A stretch of 33,769 nucleotides of DNA from Thermodesulfobacteriota bacterium. Its GTDB lineage: Bacteria > Desulfobacterota > Dissulfuribacteria > Dissulfuribacterales > QOAL01. Both the position numbers and the translations under genes were made by a program. This document shows positions 1 to 8,867 of the stretch, piece by piece (the first letter of the stretch is position 1; every line of letters begins with the position of its first letter). The notes under the pieces are model-generated. The model made no database searches and was not told the DNA's origin. It saw only the letters and a program-made list of their open reading frames with translations. The stretch spans positions 1 through 33,769 of the forward strand of contig JAADCZ010000014.1 of assembly GCA_013154175.1 (NCBI GenBank). Reading direction: 5' to 3'.

Positions 1-1616
1 TAATGATTGAACCTCTTGCCACGTATGGTGAGAACGAGCCTGCCAAGATTGAGCTTATCCAACCGTAACCCCTTGGTTTTAAAGGAGGAATCTATCTTCG
101 AATTGGAAAGCCCCTCTAGATCGATGGCCCCTTTCAAAGAGTCGACCTCGTAGCCTGAAAGCCTAAGGGAGCTTCCATCGAGCCTTGCCTTGAGGTTCGG
201 CTCCTTTCTGGTGCCCCTTATAACCCCGCTTATGTCGACTCTTCCCCCAGCATCCGGGTAGAGCTGGGAGATGTCAGGGCTTTTTAGGGCAAAATCCACG
301 TCTTGCCCCCGTTCATCGAGCCATCCTGTCACATCGAGCTTGCTGGACCCGACCCTGAGGGAAAGGGCCTTGAGCCCTAGTCTTTTGCCCCCATAGGTCA
401 TCTCCCCATTAAGAAGTGCCTTTTTACCATTTACTTTCCCAAAGATTTCCCTGATTGCCACACTTACAAGCTCTGGCTCGCTGCCCTTTAGACGGCCATG
501 TATGTTGAGGCTTCCAGAAAGCTTTCCACTTATCTTTTTTGGAATATTGGAAGGCCAGATATCCACGAGACCAATATCGAAGTCGAAGTCCTTTCCCCAA
601 AAAAGGCGCCCCTTGCCAGAAACAGAGCCACCCCAGAGGTGCAAGACAGCCTTTTTCATGAAAAGCCGGCTCTTATCCATGGCAAGATCAAACCTGAACG
701 ACTCAAGTGGGATGATTTTTGAATCAAATGAACCCTCAATCGTTGCAGTGGCATCGGCCCCTGCCCCAGAGGCCTTGGATTTAAGCCTCAAGACCCCTCG
801 GGGCGCATCACTTAAAAGTTTTTTAACCCGCAGGCCCTGGGCCCTGAGACTGCACGTCCAAAGGGGAGTTTGGTCGAGTATTCCCTTTACTTCGCCGTCA
901 AAAAAGAGTTGGCCATCACCCTTGAGGCTGCCTGAGACGAGAAGGTCATCGAGTGTACCTCGAAGGTTTGAATCAAGGACCCATCTGCCCCTGGCCTCGA
1001 AGTTTCCATCAGCGCCAAGCCTGAGATCTAGGCCGATCCCTTGATCTGTCTGGCGAATCCTTCCCCCAAGGGAAAAGGCAAGGTGATAATCGCTCAGCGT
1101 ACCCTCAAGCTTCTTGAGGGTGAGCTCACCCCCTGAAAAGGCCCCAGACAGGGCCAACTGGTTGATTTGGGTGACGAGATTGCCCTTTTCATCCTTGAGC
1201 TCGAGGGTATCTATTTGGGCACTCGAAACTCTTATGGCAACAGGAAGAAGGGGAATAGATGGAGGCGAGTTTTCCTTCTTCTCTTCCCCCTTTTTCAACT
1301 GAACCTCCAGTTTTTTGATTCTAAGCCCTGAAATCCCAATGGTTGGCTGCCCAAGGACGTCCAGGGACAGCTGGCCCTCAAGCCCCGTTACATCAATTAC
1401 TGCATCATCGAGGAGAATTCTGAGCTCCTCTATGGAAAACCCCCTAAGGAGCGAGCCTGAAATGCCCCGTGCTGAAACTCGACCAGAGCTTGCCTTGTGG
1501 ACCCCGTCAAAAAGGAGCTCGAGGCCACTGTCTGTTGAAACAACGAAGCCTACCAAAACCAGACAGAGAAGGAGCAGCAGGAATATGAAAATTGCTATAC
1601 CCTTTGCAATCTTCAT
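1..1616 (-). CDS. tamB: TamB, translocation and assembly module inner-membrane-anchored protein (C-terminus cut by window edge)
   Basis: I translated the first part of this minus-strand frame by hand from the ATG at 1616. It begins MKIAKGIAIF, runs into one hydrophobic anchor (about residues 6-27, rich in Leu/Val/Phe), then the segment SGRVSARGISGSLLRGFSIEEL, which is typical of TamB N-termini. The rest reads as repetitive short beta-strand-like units alternating hydrophobic and Gly/Asp/Ser residues, as in AsmA/TamB proteins that form a long periplasmic groove. TamB works with the outer-membrane TamA in assembling outer-membrane proteins or moving phospholipids between membranes. The start overlaps the tamA stop (ATGA), so the two are translationally coupled. 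About 538 residues are visible. Family members are usually over 1,000 residues, so the DUF490 C-terminal domain lies outside the window. Confidence 0.85.
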   Translation of the reverse strand, partial: MKIAKGIAIFIFLLLLLCLVLVGFVVSTDSGLELLFDGVHKASSGRVSARGISGSLLRGFSIEELRILLDDAVIDVTGLEGQLSLDVLGQPTIGISGLRIKKLEVQLKKGEEKKENSPPSIPLLPVAIRVSSAQIDTLELKDEKGNLVTQINQLALSGAFSGGELTLKKLEGTLSDYHLAFSLGGRIRQTDQGIGLDLRLGADGNFEARGRWVLDSNLRGTLDDLLVSGSLKGDGQLFFDGEVKGILDQTPLWTCSLRAQGLRVKKLLSDAPRGVLRLKSKASGAGADATATIEGSFDSKIIPLESFRFDLAMDKSRLFMKKAVLHLWGGSVSGKGRLFWGKDFDFDIGLVDIWPSNIPKKISGKLSGSLNIHGRLKGSEPELVSVAIREIFGKVNGKKALLNGEMTYGGKRLGLKALSLRVGSSKLDVTGWLDERGQDVDFALKSPDISQLYPDAGGRVDISGVIRGTRKEPNLKARLDGSSLRLSGYEVDSLKGAIDLEGLSNSKIDSSFKTKGLRLDKLNLGRLVLTIRGKRFNH

Positions 1617-3373
1617 CAGAAATCTGGCCCCACACTCAAATAGAACTTAAAGGGAACCGGGTTTTCACTCACGCCAAAGCCAAAATCCAGCCTTATAGGC
1701 CCAAGAGGGGTTCGAAGCCTGAGACCAAAGCCGGTTCCCACCTCCAGTCGATTTTTATAGTCCGGGTCAAAGCTGTTCCCTGCATCGACAAATATGGCTC
1801 CGCTGAACATCTTGTAAATATGCCGCTCAAGTTCCAGGGAACCCACAGCCAGGTATCTGCCCCCTGTTACATGACCAGTCTTGGGATTTACTGGCCCAAG
1901 CTCCTCCAGGGAATAACCGCGGATGCTGTTTTGCCCGCCCGCGTAGAACCTTGCAGAGGATGGAATGCCGTCTATGTCCTTGGAAGCTATGACGCCTGCA
2001 TCCATTCGGGCTATTATCCTGTAATCCCTGGCAAACCTCCTAATGATCTTGGTGTTCATGAGTGAGCTTAGGTAAGACTGATTGGCAAAGAAGCCGCCTA
2101 CTTCTCCGCTAAGGGAGAAACGCACGGAATAACCCCTGTTTGCATAGAGCACGTTGTCTGCCTTGGACTTATACCAGGAAACGAAGGGAACGAGCTCCTT
2201 GCTGTCATCATCCTCGCCGCCTGCACGGTAATTTTCATAGCCAAAGTTGATACCGGCATTTCTCCTCCAGCCAGAGCCCGTGGCCTTTGAGTATGTTAGG
2301 GCAACGTTGTATTTCCAGCCGTTTCGTGCATCGGTGTCATAATGCTCGATGAAGGGCTTGATGGAAAAATAGTCACTGTAGGGCTTTGACAGGGGCACAA
2401 AATATTCGCCAGACCAAAGGGTATCCTCTGGAGAGAACTGAAACTTCAGCCTGAAGTGATGGCCCCATCTGCCAATGTAGCGCCTTTTCCACTCGAGGGT
2501 CACCCGTGGGCCAACATCAGAGACATACCCTAGCCCAAGCCTGAATACATTGGGCTTTTTCATGGGAAGTGTAACATCAATGGGAATGGCATTTTCCTTG
2601 TCAGCCGCATCTGTCGAGTAGTCGATTTTTACATCTTGAAAGTAATCGGTATCAAGAAGCCTCGATCGAAACCTGCCAAGCCTGGTGACATCCAGGGGTT
2701 CACCATATTTGAAATCTGCAAAACGGCGAAGGAATATTGGGGATAATGTTGCCTGCCTGAACCTAAGAGGGCCAAAGCGATAGTGGGGGCCACTATCAAG
2801 ATGGAGACAAATATCTGCTGTGTGGTTCTGTGGGTCGACGGCAATCCTGTGGCATGTAAGCCTTGCGCCAAGATAGCCATTGGAACGTGCAGTCTCTAGG
2901 AGTTTTTCCTTGAATTTCTCATAGAGCTTTTGTTTGAACCTGTCTCCCACTTTGAAAGGGGGCGTAAGCGCAAGGTTTTTATCCTGGGCCCCTTCCCCTT
3001 CTATTTTAATGTCCAGTTGCCTTATCCTGACAGGAACTCCCTTTCTTACCCTGTAAAGGGCATGCCAATCTCCATTATGCCCCTCGGAAAGCTTGCCTCT
3101 TATCTTAGGGGTGAAATATCCAAAGGGCTCGAGGGCGCGCCTGATGTCCTTAAAACCCTTGTGAAACAGTTGACGAACCCGCGCTTCAGACACATCCTTT
3201 TCGTTTCTCTCCCTGTATATTTCCAAAAGGGCATAAATGTTTTCTTTTAAGACACCTTTTACCCCCTTTACCTCCACTTTTATCAAACAGAATCCCTGCG
3301 ACGATGTTAATAACAAGACAAGAAGGGCAACTGTAGCCATCAAATTTTTTCGCAAAAGGATTGTTATACCCAC
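1616..3373 (-). CDS. tamA: TamA, Omp85/BamA-family outer membrane assembly factor
   Basis: This 585-residue protein has a hydrophobic N-terminal segment followed by SSQGFC, read as a signal peptide. POTRA-type repeats occupy about residues 30-260 (FGYFTPKIRG, VRIRQLDIKI, RFRSRLLDTDYFQDVKI), as in TamA. The C-terminal half is an Omp85 beta-barrel with the family's conserved arginine motif in SIRGYSLEELG and ends in Phe. TamA is the outer-membrane partner of TamB, and tamB follows with an ATGA overlap, which settles TamA over BamA. The longest start is a GTG at 3373; an ATG at 3340 (MATVALL) would still leave a signal peptide. Neither has a clear Shine-Dalgarno site, so the exact start is uncertain. 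Confidence 0.88.
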   Translation of the reverse strand: MGITILLRKNLMATVALLVLLLTSSQGFCLIKVEVKGVKGVLKENIYALLEIYRERNEKDVSEARVRQLFHKGFKDIRRALEPFGYFTPKIRGKLSEGHNGDWHALYRVRKGVPVRIRQLDIKIEGEGAQDKNLALTPPFKVGDRFKQKLYEKFKEKLLETARSNGYLGARLTCHRIAVDPQNHTADICLHLDSGPHYRFGPLRFRQATLSPIFLRRFADFKYGEPLDVTRLGRFRSRLLDTDYFQDVKIDYSTDAADKENAIPIDVTLPMKKPNVFRLGLGYVSDVGPRVTLEWKRRYIGRWGHHFRLKFQFSPEDTLWSGEYFVPLSKPYSDYFSIKPFIEHYDTDARNGWKYNVALTYSKATGSGWRRNAGINFGYENYRAGGEDDDSKELVPFVSWYKSKADNVLYANRGYSVRFSLSGEVGGFFANQSYLSSLMNTKIIRRFARDYRIIARMDAGVIASKDIDGIPSSARFYAGGQNSIRGYSLEELGPVNPKTGHVTGGRYLAVGSLELERHIYKMFSGAIFVDAGNSFDPDYKNRLEVGTGFGLRLRTPLGPIRLDFGFGVSENPVPFKFYLSVGPDF

Positions 3374-3461
3374 AATAATAAAATTTTAAAAAATAACTTG
3401 CTGTAAAACTTAAGGCTACTTATTATCATGTTTAAAAAAGAAACAGGGATTACAAATAAGA

Positions 3462-3470
3462 TGGTATAAT
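3462..3470 (+). promoter_or_regulatory. Extended -10 promoter for the TolC-YbhGFSR-like operon
   Basis: In the AT-rich gap between divergent tamA and the tolC-like gene there is TGGTATAAT, a perfect TATAAT hexamer preceded by TGN. This is the extended -10 configuration that can work without a strong -35, and indeed no TTGACA-like box is seen 17 bases upstream. Transcription would start near 3477, giving a leader of about 50 bases before the ATG at 3530. The call is by motif only. Confidence 0.55.
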
Positions 3471-3529
3471 GCTTGCAAACAATTTCAACAAAAAATACGC
3501 AATAAGTAAACCTAATTACAACTAAAAAT

Positions 3530-4891
3530 ATGAACTTTAAAATCTATTGTACAATCGAAGCGTTGACCTTGTTACTATTGGTTCTGATATCTCCTGTTGG
3601 ATATTGTTTCGAATACGACACCGTTTGGAGCCTTTATCAACAAGCAGTCAAAAAGGACCCTCTTATCAAGGCGGCTGAAGCACGGCTCAAGGCTTCCCAC
3701 CAGGAAAAGCCCCTTGCCCGTTCTCAGCTCATGCCACACCTTCAGGCCGAAATAGGTCAAGGCTACTATGCAAAGAATATAACCGGCATGGGGCCAGAGG
3801 GCATCAAAAAGGATTACTGGGGTGACAATTACGGGGTGCGTCTCGTCCAGCCAATCTTCAATGGCCAGGCGTGCGTGAGTCTCAAAATGGCCAAAAGTAT
3901 CATCAGTGCCCAGAAGGCCCAGTACATTTTTGCCAAGCAGGAATTGATAAAAAGGCTTTCCATTGCCTATCTGGACTTGCTGGATGCAAAATCGGCTCTA
4001 CAGGTTGCACGAGACAGGGTGAAACTGGATGAAAGGATACTGGAAAGGGCCAAGACCTTCTTGAGGGTTGGCACCGGAGACATCGTCTCTGTCAAGGAGG
4101 CAGAGGCGAGACTAGATGCTGCAAAGGCCGGAGTCATAAATGCCAAGAATCTGGTTTCCATAAAGAAGAGTGACCTTTCCATCGTCGCCCACACGAATGT
4201 AAATGAGATACTCGACATAAGGGAGTTCACCCCCAGACTTCCAGACCCGAACAACCCCGATGCCTGGATAAAGGCAGCCCTTGACAACCGCCCCATCCTC
4301 AAGGAGGCAGGCCATAAACTCGTCCTGGCCAACCAGAAGATAGAGCATGCCAGACGTGCCAGGTGGCCCAGGGTGGATTTCGAGGCTGCAGCCAGTTATG
4401 CAAATGGGCTATTCTTGCCCGATGTGATATATCGGGAGGCCCACGGGGTATTCAAGCTCACCTTCCCCTTCTATCTGGGTGGAGCGATCACCGCAAATAC
4501 CAGAAAGGCCCAGCAGGAGGCCCTGGCAGCAGAGCACAACCTAAGACACCTGGAGGATGTGGTGACCCTCGAGACCAAAAGTGCCTATCTCACCCTGAAG
4601 GACAGCGTGGCCCTGATAGATGCGGCATCGAAGGCACTGGAGTCTGCAAGGGTTTCCATGGAGGCTACAACCAAGGGTTATGAGGTTGGAACAAGAAATA
4701 TTATTGACGTTCTCGATATTACGGACAAATATCTTGTGAGGAGACAGCAATATCTACATTCCCTATACAATCATCTTAAGGCGCGAATTCTACTCAAAAA
4801 GGCGACTGGCACCTTGGGAGAGGCCGATCTTAAGGCACTCGAGGGGCTGTTGATGAGAAATACTGGCAGAAAGGACCCGGGTAATGGCTAA
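3530..4891 (+). CDS. TolC-family outer membrane efflux protein
   Basis: The 453-residue product has a signal peptide (hydrophobic residues about 10-26, ending near GYCFEY). It then shows the long amphipathic helices and repeated architecture of outer membrane efflux proteins: an N-terminal LYQQAVKKDPLIKAAEARL segment, which is the classic OEP repeat start, and a second repeat near AWIKAALDNRPILKEAGHKL. Members trimerise into an outer membrane channel with a periplasmic alpha-barrel that docks onto an adaptor protein. It overlaps the downstream adaptor gene by 8 bases and so sits first in a complete tripartite export operon. No Shine-Dalgarno is evident before the ATG, though a promoter lies just upstream. 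Confidence 0.9.
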   Translation: MNFKIYCTIEALTLLLLVLISPVGYCFEYDTVWSLYQQAVKKDPLIKAAEARLKASHQEKPLARSQLMPHLQAEIGQGYYAKNITGMGPEGIKKDYWGDNYGVRLVQPIFNGQACVSLKMAKSIISAQKAQYIFAKQELIKRLSIAYLDLLDAKSALQVARDRVKLDERILERAKTFLRVGTGDIVSVKEAEARLDAAKAGVINAKNLVSIKKSDLSIVAHTNVNEILDIREFTPRLPDPNNPDAWIKAALDNRPILKEAGHKLVLANQKIEHARRARWPRVDFEAAASYANGLFLPDVIYREAHGVFKLTFPFYLGGAITANTRKAQQEALAAEHNLRHLEDVVTLETKSAYLTLKDSVALIDAASKALESARVSMEATTKGYEVGTRNIIDVLDITDKYLVRRQQYLHSLYNHLKARILLKKATGTLGEADLKALEGLLMRNTGRKDPGNG

Positions 4892-5939
4892 AAGTAAAAT
4901 CATAACGGCTTTCATAATCATTTTGCTTGTGATGGCCGGGGCCTATTTTTATTACCAAAAAGAGGAAGGCCAAAAAAAAGAGGGCCAGCTCACCATATAC
5001 GGCAACATCGACATCAGACAGGTTCAGCTTGCATTTTATGGGGAGGGGCGAATCAAAGACCTTTTGGTTGACGAGGGGGCGTCGGTCCATGCCGGAGAAC
5101 TTCTTGGGCAACTGGACGACAGCCGCCTTCGGGCATCTGTTGAAAAACTAGAGGCAGATGTGGCAGCACAGCAGCAGGTTGTAAACCGCATGCATGCTGG
5201 CTCCCGCCCCCAGGAGATCAAAGCGGCAAAGGCAAGGGTTCAAAAGGCAAAGGCCGCCTTGACCGATGCCCGTATCACCTACAACAGGCTAAAGAAACTT
5301 TCCAAGACAAAGTTCATCTCCCGCCAGCAACTGGATGATGCCAGGGCGCGGCTGGATATGGCAATTGCCGCCCTCAAGGAGGCCCAGGAGCTTTATTCCC
5401 TGGTGATGGAAGGGCCAAGGAAGGAAGATGTACTTGCTGCTGAGGCAAGGCTCGATGCACTGGAAAAGGCCCTCGAGCTTGCCAGACAAAAACTTAAGGA
5501 TGCAAAACTCTATGCACCCTCTGACGGTATCATCCGAGACAGGGTCCTTCAGCCAGGAGACATGGCCTTTCCTGAACGCCCTGTTTTCACCCTGGCACTT
5601 ACCAATCCCCTATGGGTGAGGGCCTACATACCAGAGCCTGACCTTGGAAAAATTGCCCTTGGCATGAAGGCCAAGATACAGGTGGACAGCTTTCCAGACG
5701 AAGAGTTTCAGGGCTGGGTGGGTTACATATCCCCAACAGCGGAATTTACCCCGAGAAACGTGGAAACCCCCGATCTTCGAACAAGACTGGTCTATCAGGT
5801 GAGGGTCTATGTTTGTAACCCCCAGAACAAATTGAGGCTGGGGATGCCTGCCACAGTCACCATAGACACGAAAGGACCAAAACACAAAGGGCCATACAGG
5901 CCGTCTGAGATCTGCCAACAAGAAGACACCAGGCCTTAA
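4884..5939 (+). CDS. ybhG: HlyD/YbhG-like periplasmic adaptor (membrane fusion) protein
   Basis: This 351-residue protein has an N-terminal signal anchor (about residues 5-24). A biotinyl-lipoyl-like half-motif (VDEGASVHAGELLGQLDD) is followed by a long coiled-coil hairpin rich in Ala/Lys/Glu (about residues 80-205). The second lipoyl half (LYAPSDGIIRDRVLQPGD) and a beta-barrel domain follow. This is the order found in HlyD-family adaptors such as YbhG (about 332 residues). It would bridge the inner-membrane ABC-2 transporter encoded next with the TolC-like channel encoded before it. The ATG at 4884 overlaps the tolC-like stop, indicating coupled translation. The ybhG assignment rests on the gene order adaptor, double ATPase, two permeases; substrate unknown. 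Confidence 0.87.
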   Translation: MAKSKIITAFIIILLVMAGAYFYYQKEEGQKKEGQLTIYGNIDIRQVQLAFYGEGRIKDLLVDEGASVHAGELLGQLDDSRLRASVEKLEADVAAQQQVVNRMHAGSRPQEIKAAKARVQKAKAALTDARITYNRLKKLSKTKFISRQQLDDARARLDMAIAALKEAQELYSLVMEGPRKEDVLAAEARLDALEKALELARQKLKDAKLYAPSDGIIRDRVLQPGDMAFPERPVFTLALTNPLWVRAYIPEPDLGKIALGMKAKIQVDSFPDEEFQGWVGYISPTAEFTPRNVETPDLRTRLVYQVRVYVCNPQNKLRLGMPATVTIDTKGPKHKGPYRPSEICQQEDTRP

Positions 5940-5948
5940 GGCGGGAAT

Positions 5949-7715
5949 ATGGACCAGGCCCAGTCATGGCAAGACGATTTCTGTATCGAGGTCTCCGGGC
6001 TTACCAAGACCTTTGGCTCCGACGATAAGATTATCACCGCCCTCGATAACTGCTCCTTCAAGGTCAAAAGCGGCATGGTCACTGGCCTAATAGGGCCGGA
6101 TGGAGCAGGAAAAACCACCTTCATGAGGTTGTGCGCCGGGCTGCTCGTGCCAGATGAGGGTGAAATCAAGGTGCTGGGCATGGATGCTGTCAGGGACTTT
6201 CTCAAGGTCCAGTCAAACATAAGATACATGCCCCAAAGGTTTGGCCTCTACGAAGACCTCACTGTGCAGGAAAATCTCGATCTCTATTCAGACCTTCTCG
6301 GCATCCCCAAGGAGAGGCGCCAGGAACGCTATGAAATCCTAATGCGCATGACAGGCCTCGCCCCATTCAAACAGAGGCTCGCTGGCAGACTCTCAGGAGG
6401 AATGAAACAAAAACTGGGGCTTGCCTGCACCCTCATCAAACCCCCTCGCCTCCTCATCCTCGATGAACCAACCGTTGGCGTTGACCCTGTCTCCAGGCGG
6501 GAGCTCTGGGAAATTGTCTACTCCCAGGTGGAGGAAGAGGGAATGAGCGTGCTACTCAGCACCGCCTATCTCGACGAGGCGGAAAGATGCCAGGAAGTCA
6601 TACTTATGCACGAGGGGCACACCCTTGGCCAGGGGGTACCTTCGGAATTCAGCCAGAAACTCGACGGCCACTGTTTCATGCTGGATCCAGGCAGTATTCC
6701 CAAAAGAAGCCTTCAAAGGGAGCTTGCAAACAGGGATGAAGTGATTGACTGCATAATCCTTGGTGAAAAAATAAGGCTCGTCACCATAGACACCCTCGAT
6801 TCCAGCCAGGTAAAGCAAATCTTCCAGCTTCCAGACGAGGTGGAAGTGGCCCATGCACCACCTAGATTCGAAGACGCCTTCATATGGCTCTTGAAGGAAC
6901 GCCTCATTAGCCTTGGAAGAGACGTCAAACTAAAGGTCATTACCCACAAGAAGATATCCGACTTGCCAGATGAAGACATCATAGTGGTAAAGAACCTGAA
7001 GAGGCGTTTTGGAAACTTTTACGCAGTAAACGGCATATCCTTTACAGTAAAGAGGGGCGAAGTCTTTGGCCTCTTGGGAGCTAACGGAGCGGGAAAGACA
7101 ACCACCTTTCGCATGTTGTGCGGCCTTCTTCCTGCATCCGAAGGGGAGCTCTATGTCGCTGGGGAAAATCTCAGAAAGGCACGGGCCAAGGCAAGGGAGA
7201 GAATCGGCTATATGGCCCAGAAGTTTTCCCTCTACGTAGACTTAACTGTCATCCAGAATCTCAATTTCTTTTCGAGTGCCTATGGACTCTACGGAAAAAA
7301 ACAGAGGGAAAGGGTGGAATGGGCCCTGGATGCCTTTGATCTCAGGCAGGAGGCCAACACCCTGAGCCGCGACCTTCCCCTTGGCTTCAAGCAGCGCCTT
7401 GCCCTTGCAGCAGCCCTCATGCACGAGCCAGACATCCTCTTCCTCGATGAGCCGACCTCGGGGGTTGACCCTCTGGCAAGGCGCCAGTTCTGGGCCCATA
7501 TCAATTCCCTTGCCGATGCTGGGGTTACCATCATGGTCACCACTCACTTCATGGAAGAGGCGGAATATTGTGATAGAATCGTAATCATGAAAAGGGGCAA
7601 GATACTCGCCGAGGGTACACCTGAAGAACTCAAGAAAAAATATCATCCACCAGGTGTGGACAACCCCACCATGGAGGACACGTTCATCACCTTGATAGAG
7701 ATGAAGGAGACCTGA
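5949..7715 (+). CDS. ybhF: YbhF-like ABC transporter ATPase with two fused nucleotide-binding domains
   Basis: The 588-residue protein carries two ABC ATPase domains in tandem. Domain 1 (about 12-240) has Walker A GPDGAGKT (49-56), signature LSGGM (148-152) and Walker B LLILDE (168-173), but the switch-loop histidine is replaced by Ala (STAYLDEA, A206). Domain 2 (about 345-575) has Walker A GANGAGKT (377-384), Walker B ILFLDE, and a switch histidine (TTHFMEEA, H533), but a degenerate signature LPLGF. One composite ATP site thus looks canonical and the other degenerate. Length and fusion match YbhF (about 578 residues), which powers the YbhSR drug/cation exporter. The gene starts 9 bases after the adaptor gene, with AAGGCGGG upstream. 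Confidence 0.9.
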   Translation: MDQAQSWQDDFCIEVSGLTKTFGSDDKIITALDNCSFKVKSGMVTGLIGPDGAGKTTFMRLCAGLLVPDEGEIKVLGMDAVRDFLKVQSNIRYMPQRFGLYEDLTVQENLDLYSDLLGIPKERRQERYEILMRMTGLAPFKQRLAGRLSGGMKQKLGLACTLIKPPRLLILDEPTVGVDPVSRRELWEIVYSQVEEEGMSVLLSTAYLDEAERCQEVILMHEGHTLGQGVPSEFSQKLDGHCFMLDPGSIPKRSLQRELANRDEVIDCIILGEKIRLVTIDTLDSSQVKQIFQLPDEVEVAHAPPRFEDAFIWLLKERLISLGRDVKLKVITHKKISDLPDEDIIVVKNLKRRFGNFYAVNGISFTVKRGEVFGLLGANGAGKTTTFRMLCGLLPASEGELYVAGENLRKARAKARERIGYMAQKFSLYVDLTVIQNLNFFSSAYGLYGKKQRERVEWALDAFDLRQEANTLSRDLPLGFKQRLALAAALMHEPDILFLDEPTSGVDPLARRQFWAHINSLADAGVTIMVTTHFMEEAEYCDRIVIMKRGKILAEGTPEELKKKYHPPGVDNPTMEDTFITLIEMKET

Positions 7716-7718
7716 TAG

Positions 7719-8858
7719 ATGGGAAGAACCTCTGAAACTAGGCTTTCCTTTATGCGCTTGAAGGGGCTTATCTGGAAGGAAACCAAGCAGATAGTCAGGG
7801 ACCCTTCCAGCATAGGAATAGCCTTTTTTCTTCCTGTGGCCCTCCTTCTCATCTTCGGCTACGGCGTATCTCTGGATGCAGAACACGTACCCATTGGCAT
7901 CGTAATAGAACAGCCAGGGCCAGAAGCCAACGACTTTGCTGCTGGGTTCAGGGATTCCGACTTTTTCGACCCGGTATTCTATGAGTCGGTCCAGGATGCA
8001 GAAAAGGACCTCATTGAACGAAAAATCATGGGCCTCGTCTGGACACGAAGCGACTTTGCAAGGACCCTTCTCAGCGGAACGACCGCGCCCATAGGGGTCA
8101 TCGTAAATGGTGTGGATGCCAACCAGGCACGAATAGTAGAGGGCTATATCACTGGGGTCTGGATAAAATGGCTTTCATCCTACGCCCTTTCCCACGGCAA
8201 ACCCCTTTCCCTCCCTGTAAACATCAAGCATCGGATATGGTTCAATTCAGCGGTCAGGAGCAGGAACTTTCTGGTTCCAGGGCTTGTTGCAGTAATCATG
8301 ACCCTCATTGGAGGAATGCTCACCTCCATGGTCGTCGCAAGGGAGTGGGAGAGGGGCACAATGGAGGCACTTCTCGTTACACCTGTAAGGATAAGGGAGA
8401 TAATACTCAGCAAGGTCATTCCCTACTTCATCTTGGGCATGGGGGGCATGCTGCTCTCGGTCTATATCTCAATCGTGGTATTCGACGTGCCCTTCAGGGG
8501 CTCCTATCTGGCCCTTGGCTTTGCCTCTGCCCTTTTCATGCTTACGGCAATAGCCCTTGGACTGATTATATCGACGGCAGCAGGCAACCAGTTTGTGGCC
8601 GGACAGATTGCCATCGTCATTACCTTCCTTCCTGCCTTTATGCTCTCGGGCTTCGTCTTCGACATCAATTCGATGCCCGTACCCATTCAGGTCATAACCT
8701 ACACCGTCTCTGCAAGATACTTCGTAAGTATCCTGCAGACCCTGTTCCTGGCAGGAGACATATGGCCAATCTACCTGGTCAATTGCCTGTGGCTGGCCAT
8801 AATGGCCTTCATATTCTTCCTGATTATCAAAAAGAAATCTCATAAGAGGCTCATCTAG
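7719..8858 (+). CDS. ybhS: ABC-2 type transporter permease, YbhS-like
   Basis: This 379-residue inner-membrane protein has the ABC-2 permease layout: one N-terminal transmembrane segment (about 34-52, IGIAFFLPVALLLIFGYG), a large extracytoplasmic domain (about 55-185), then a block of five hydrophobic segments. The stretch EWERGTMEALLVTPV is the conserved ABC-2 membrane signature. Length matches YbhS (377 residues). It starts 3 bases after the ATPase stop and is followed by a paralogous permease, so the two probably form a heterodimer driven by the double ATPase. Confidence 0.88.
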   Translation: MGRTSETRLSFMRLKGLIWKETKQIVRDPSSIGIAFFLPVALLLIFGYGVSLDAEHVPIGIVIEQPGPEANDFAAGFRDSDFFDPVFYESVQDAEKDLIERKIMGLVWTRSDFARTLLSGTTAPIGVIVNGVDANQARIVEGYITGVWIKWLSSYALSHGKPLSLPVNIKHRIWFNSAVRSRNFLVPGLVAVIMTLIGGMLTSMVVAREWERGTMEALLVTPVRIREIILSKVIPYFILGMGGMLLSVYISIVVFDVPFRGSYLALGFASALFMLTAIALGLIISTAAGNQFVAGQIAIVITFLPAFMLSGFVFDINSMPVPIQVITYTVSARYFVSILQTLFLAGDIWPIYLVNCLWLAIMAFIFFLIIKKKSHKRLI

Positions 8859-8867
8859 GGGGCAACC

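Noticed and set aside
502-1650. Several plus-strand open frames opposite the left-edge gene
   Set aside because: They have Ser/Pro/Arg-rich composition and lie antisense to the tamB frame, which reads as a coherent TamB N-terminus; they are shadows.
8168-8845. Alternative plus-strand frame of 225 codons inside the YbhS-like gene
   Set aside because: His/Gly/Arg-rich composition with no family features, fully inside a well supported permease frame.
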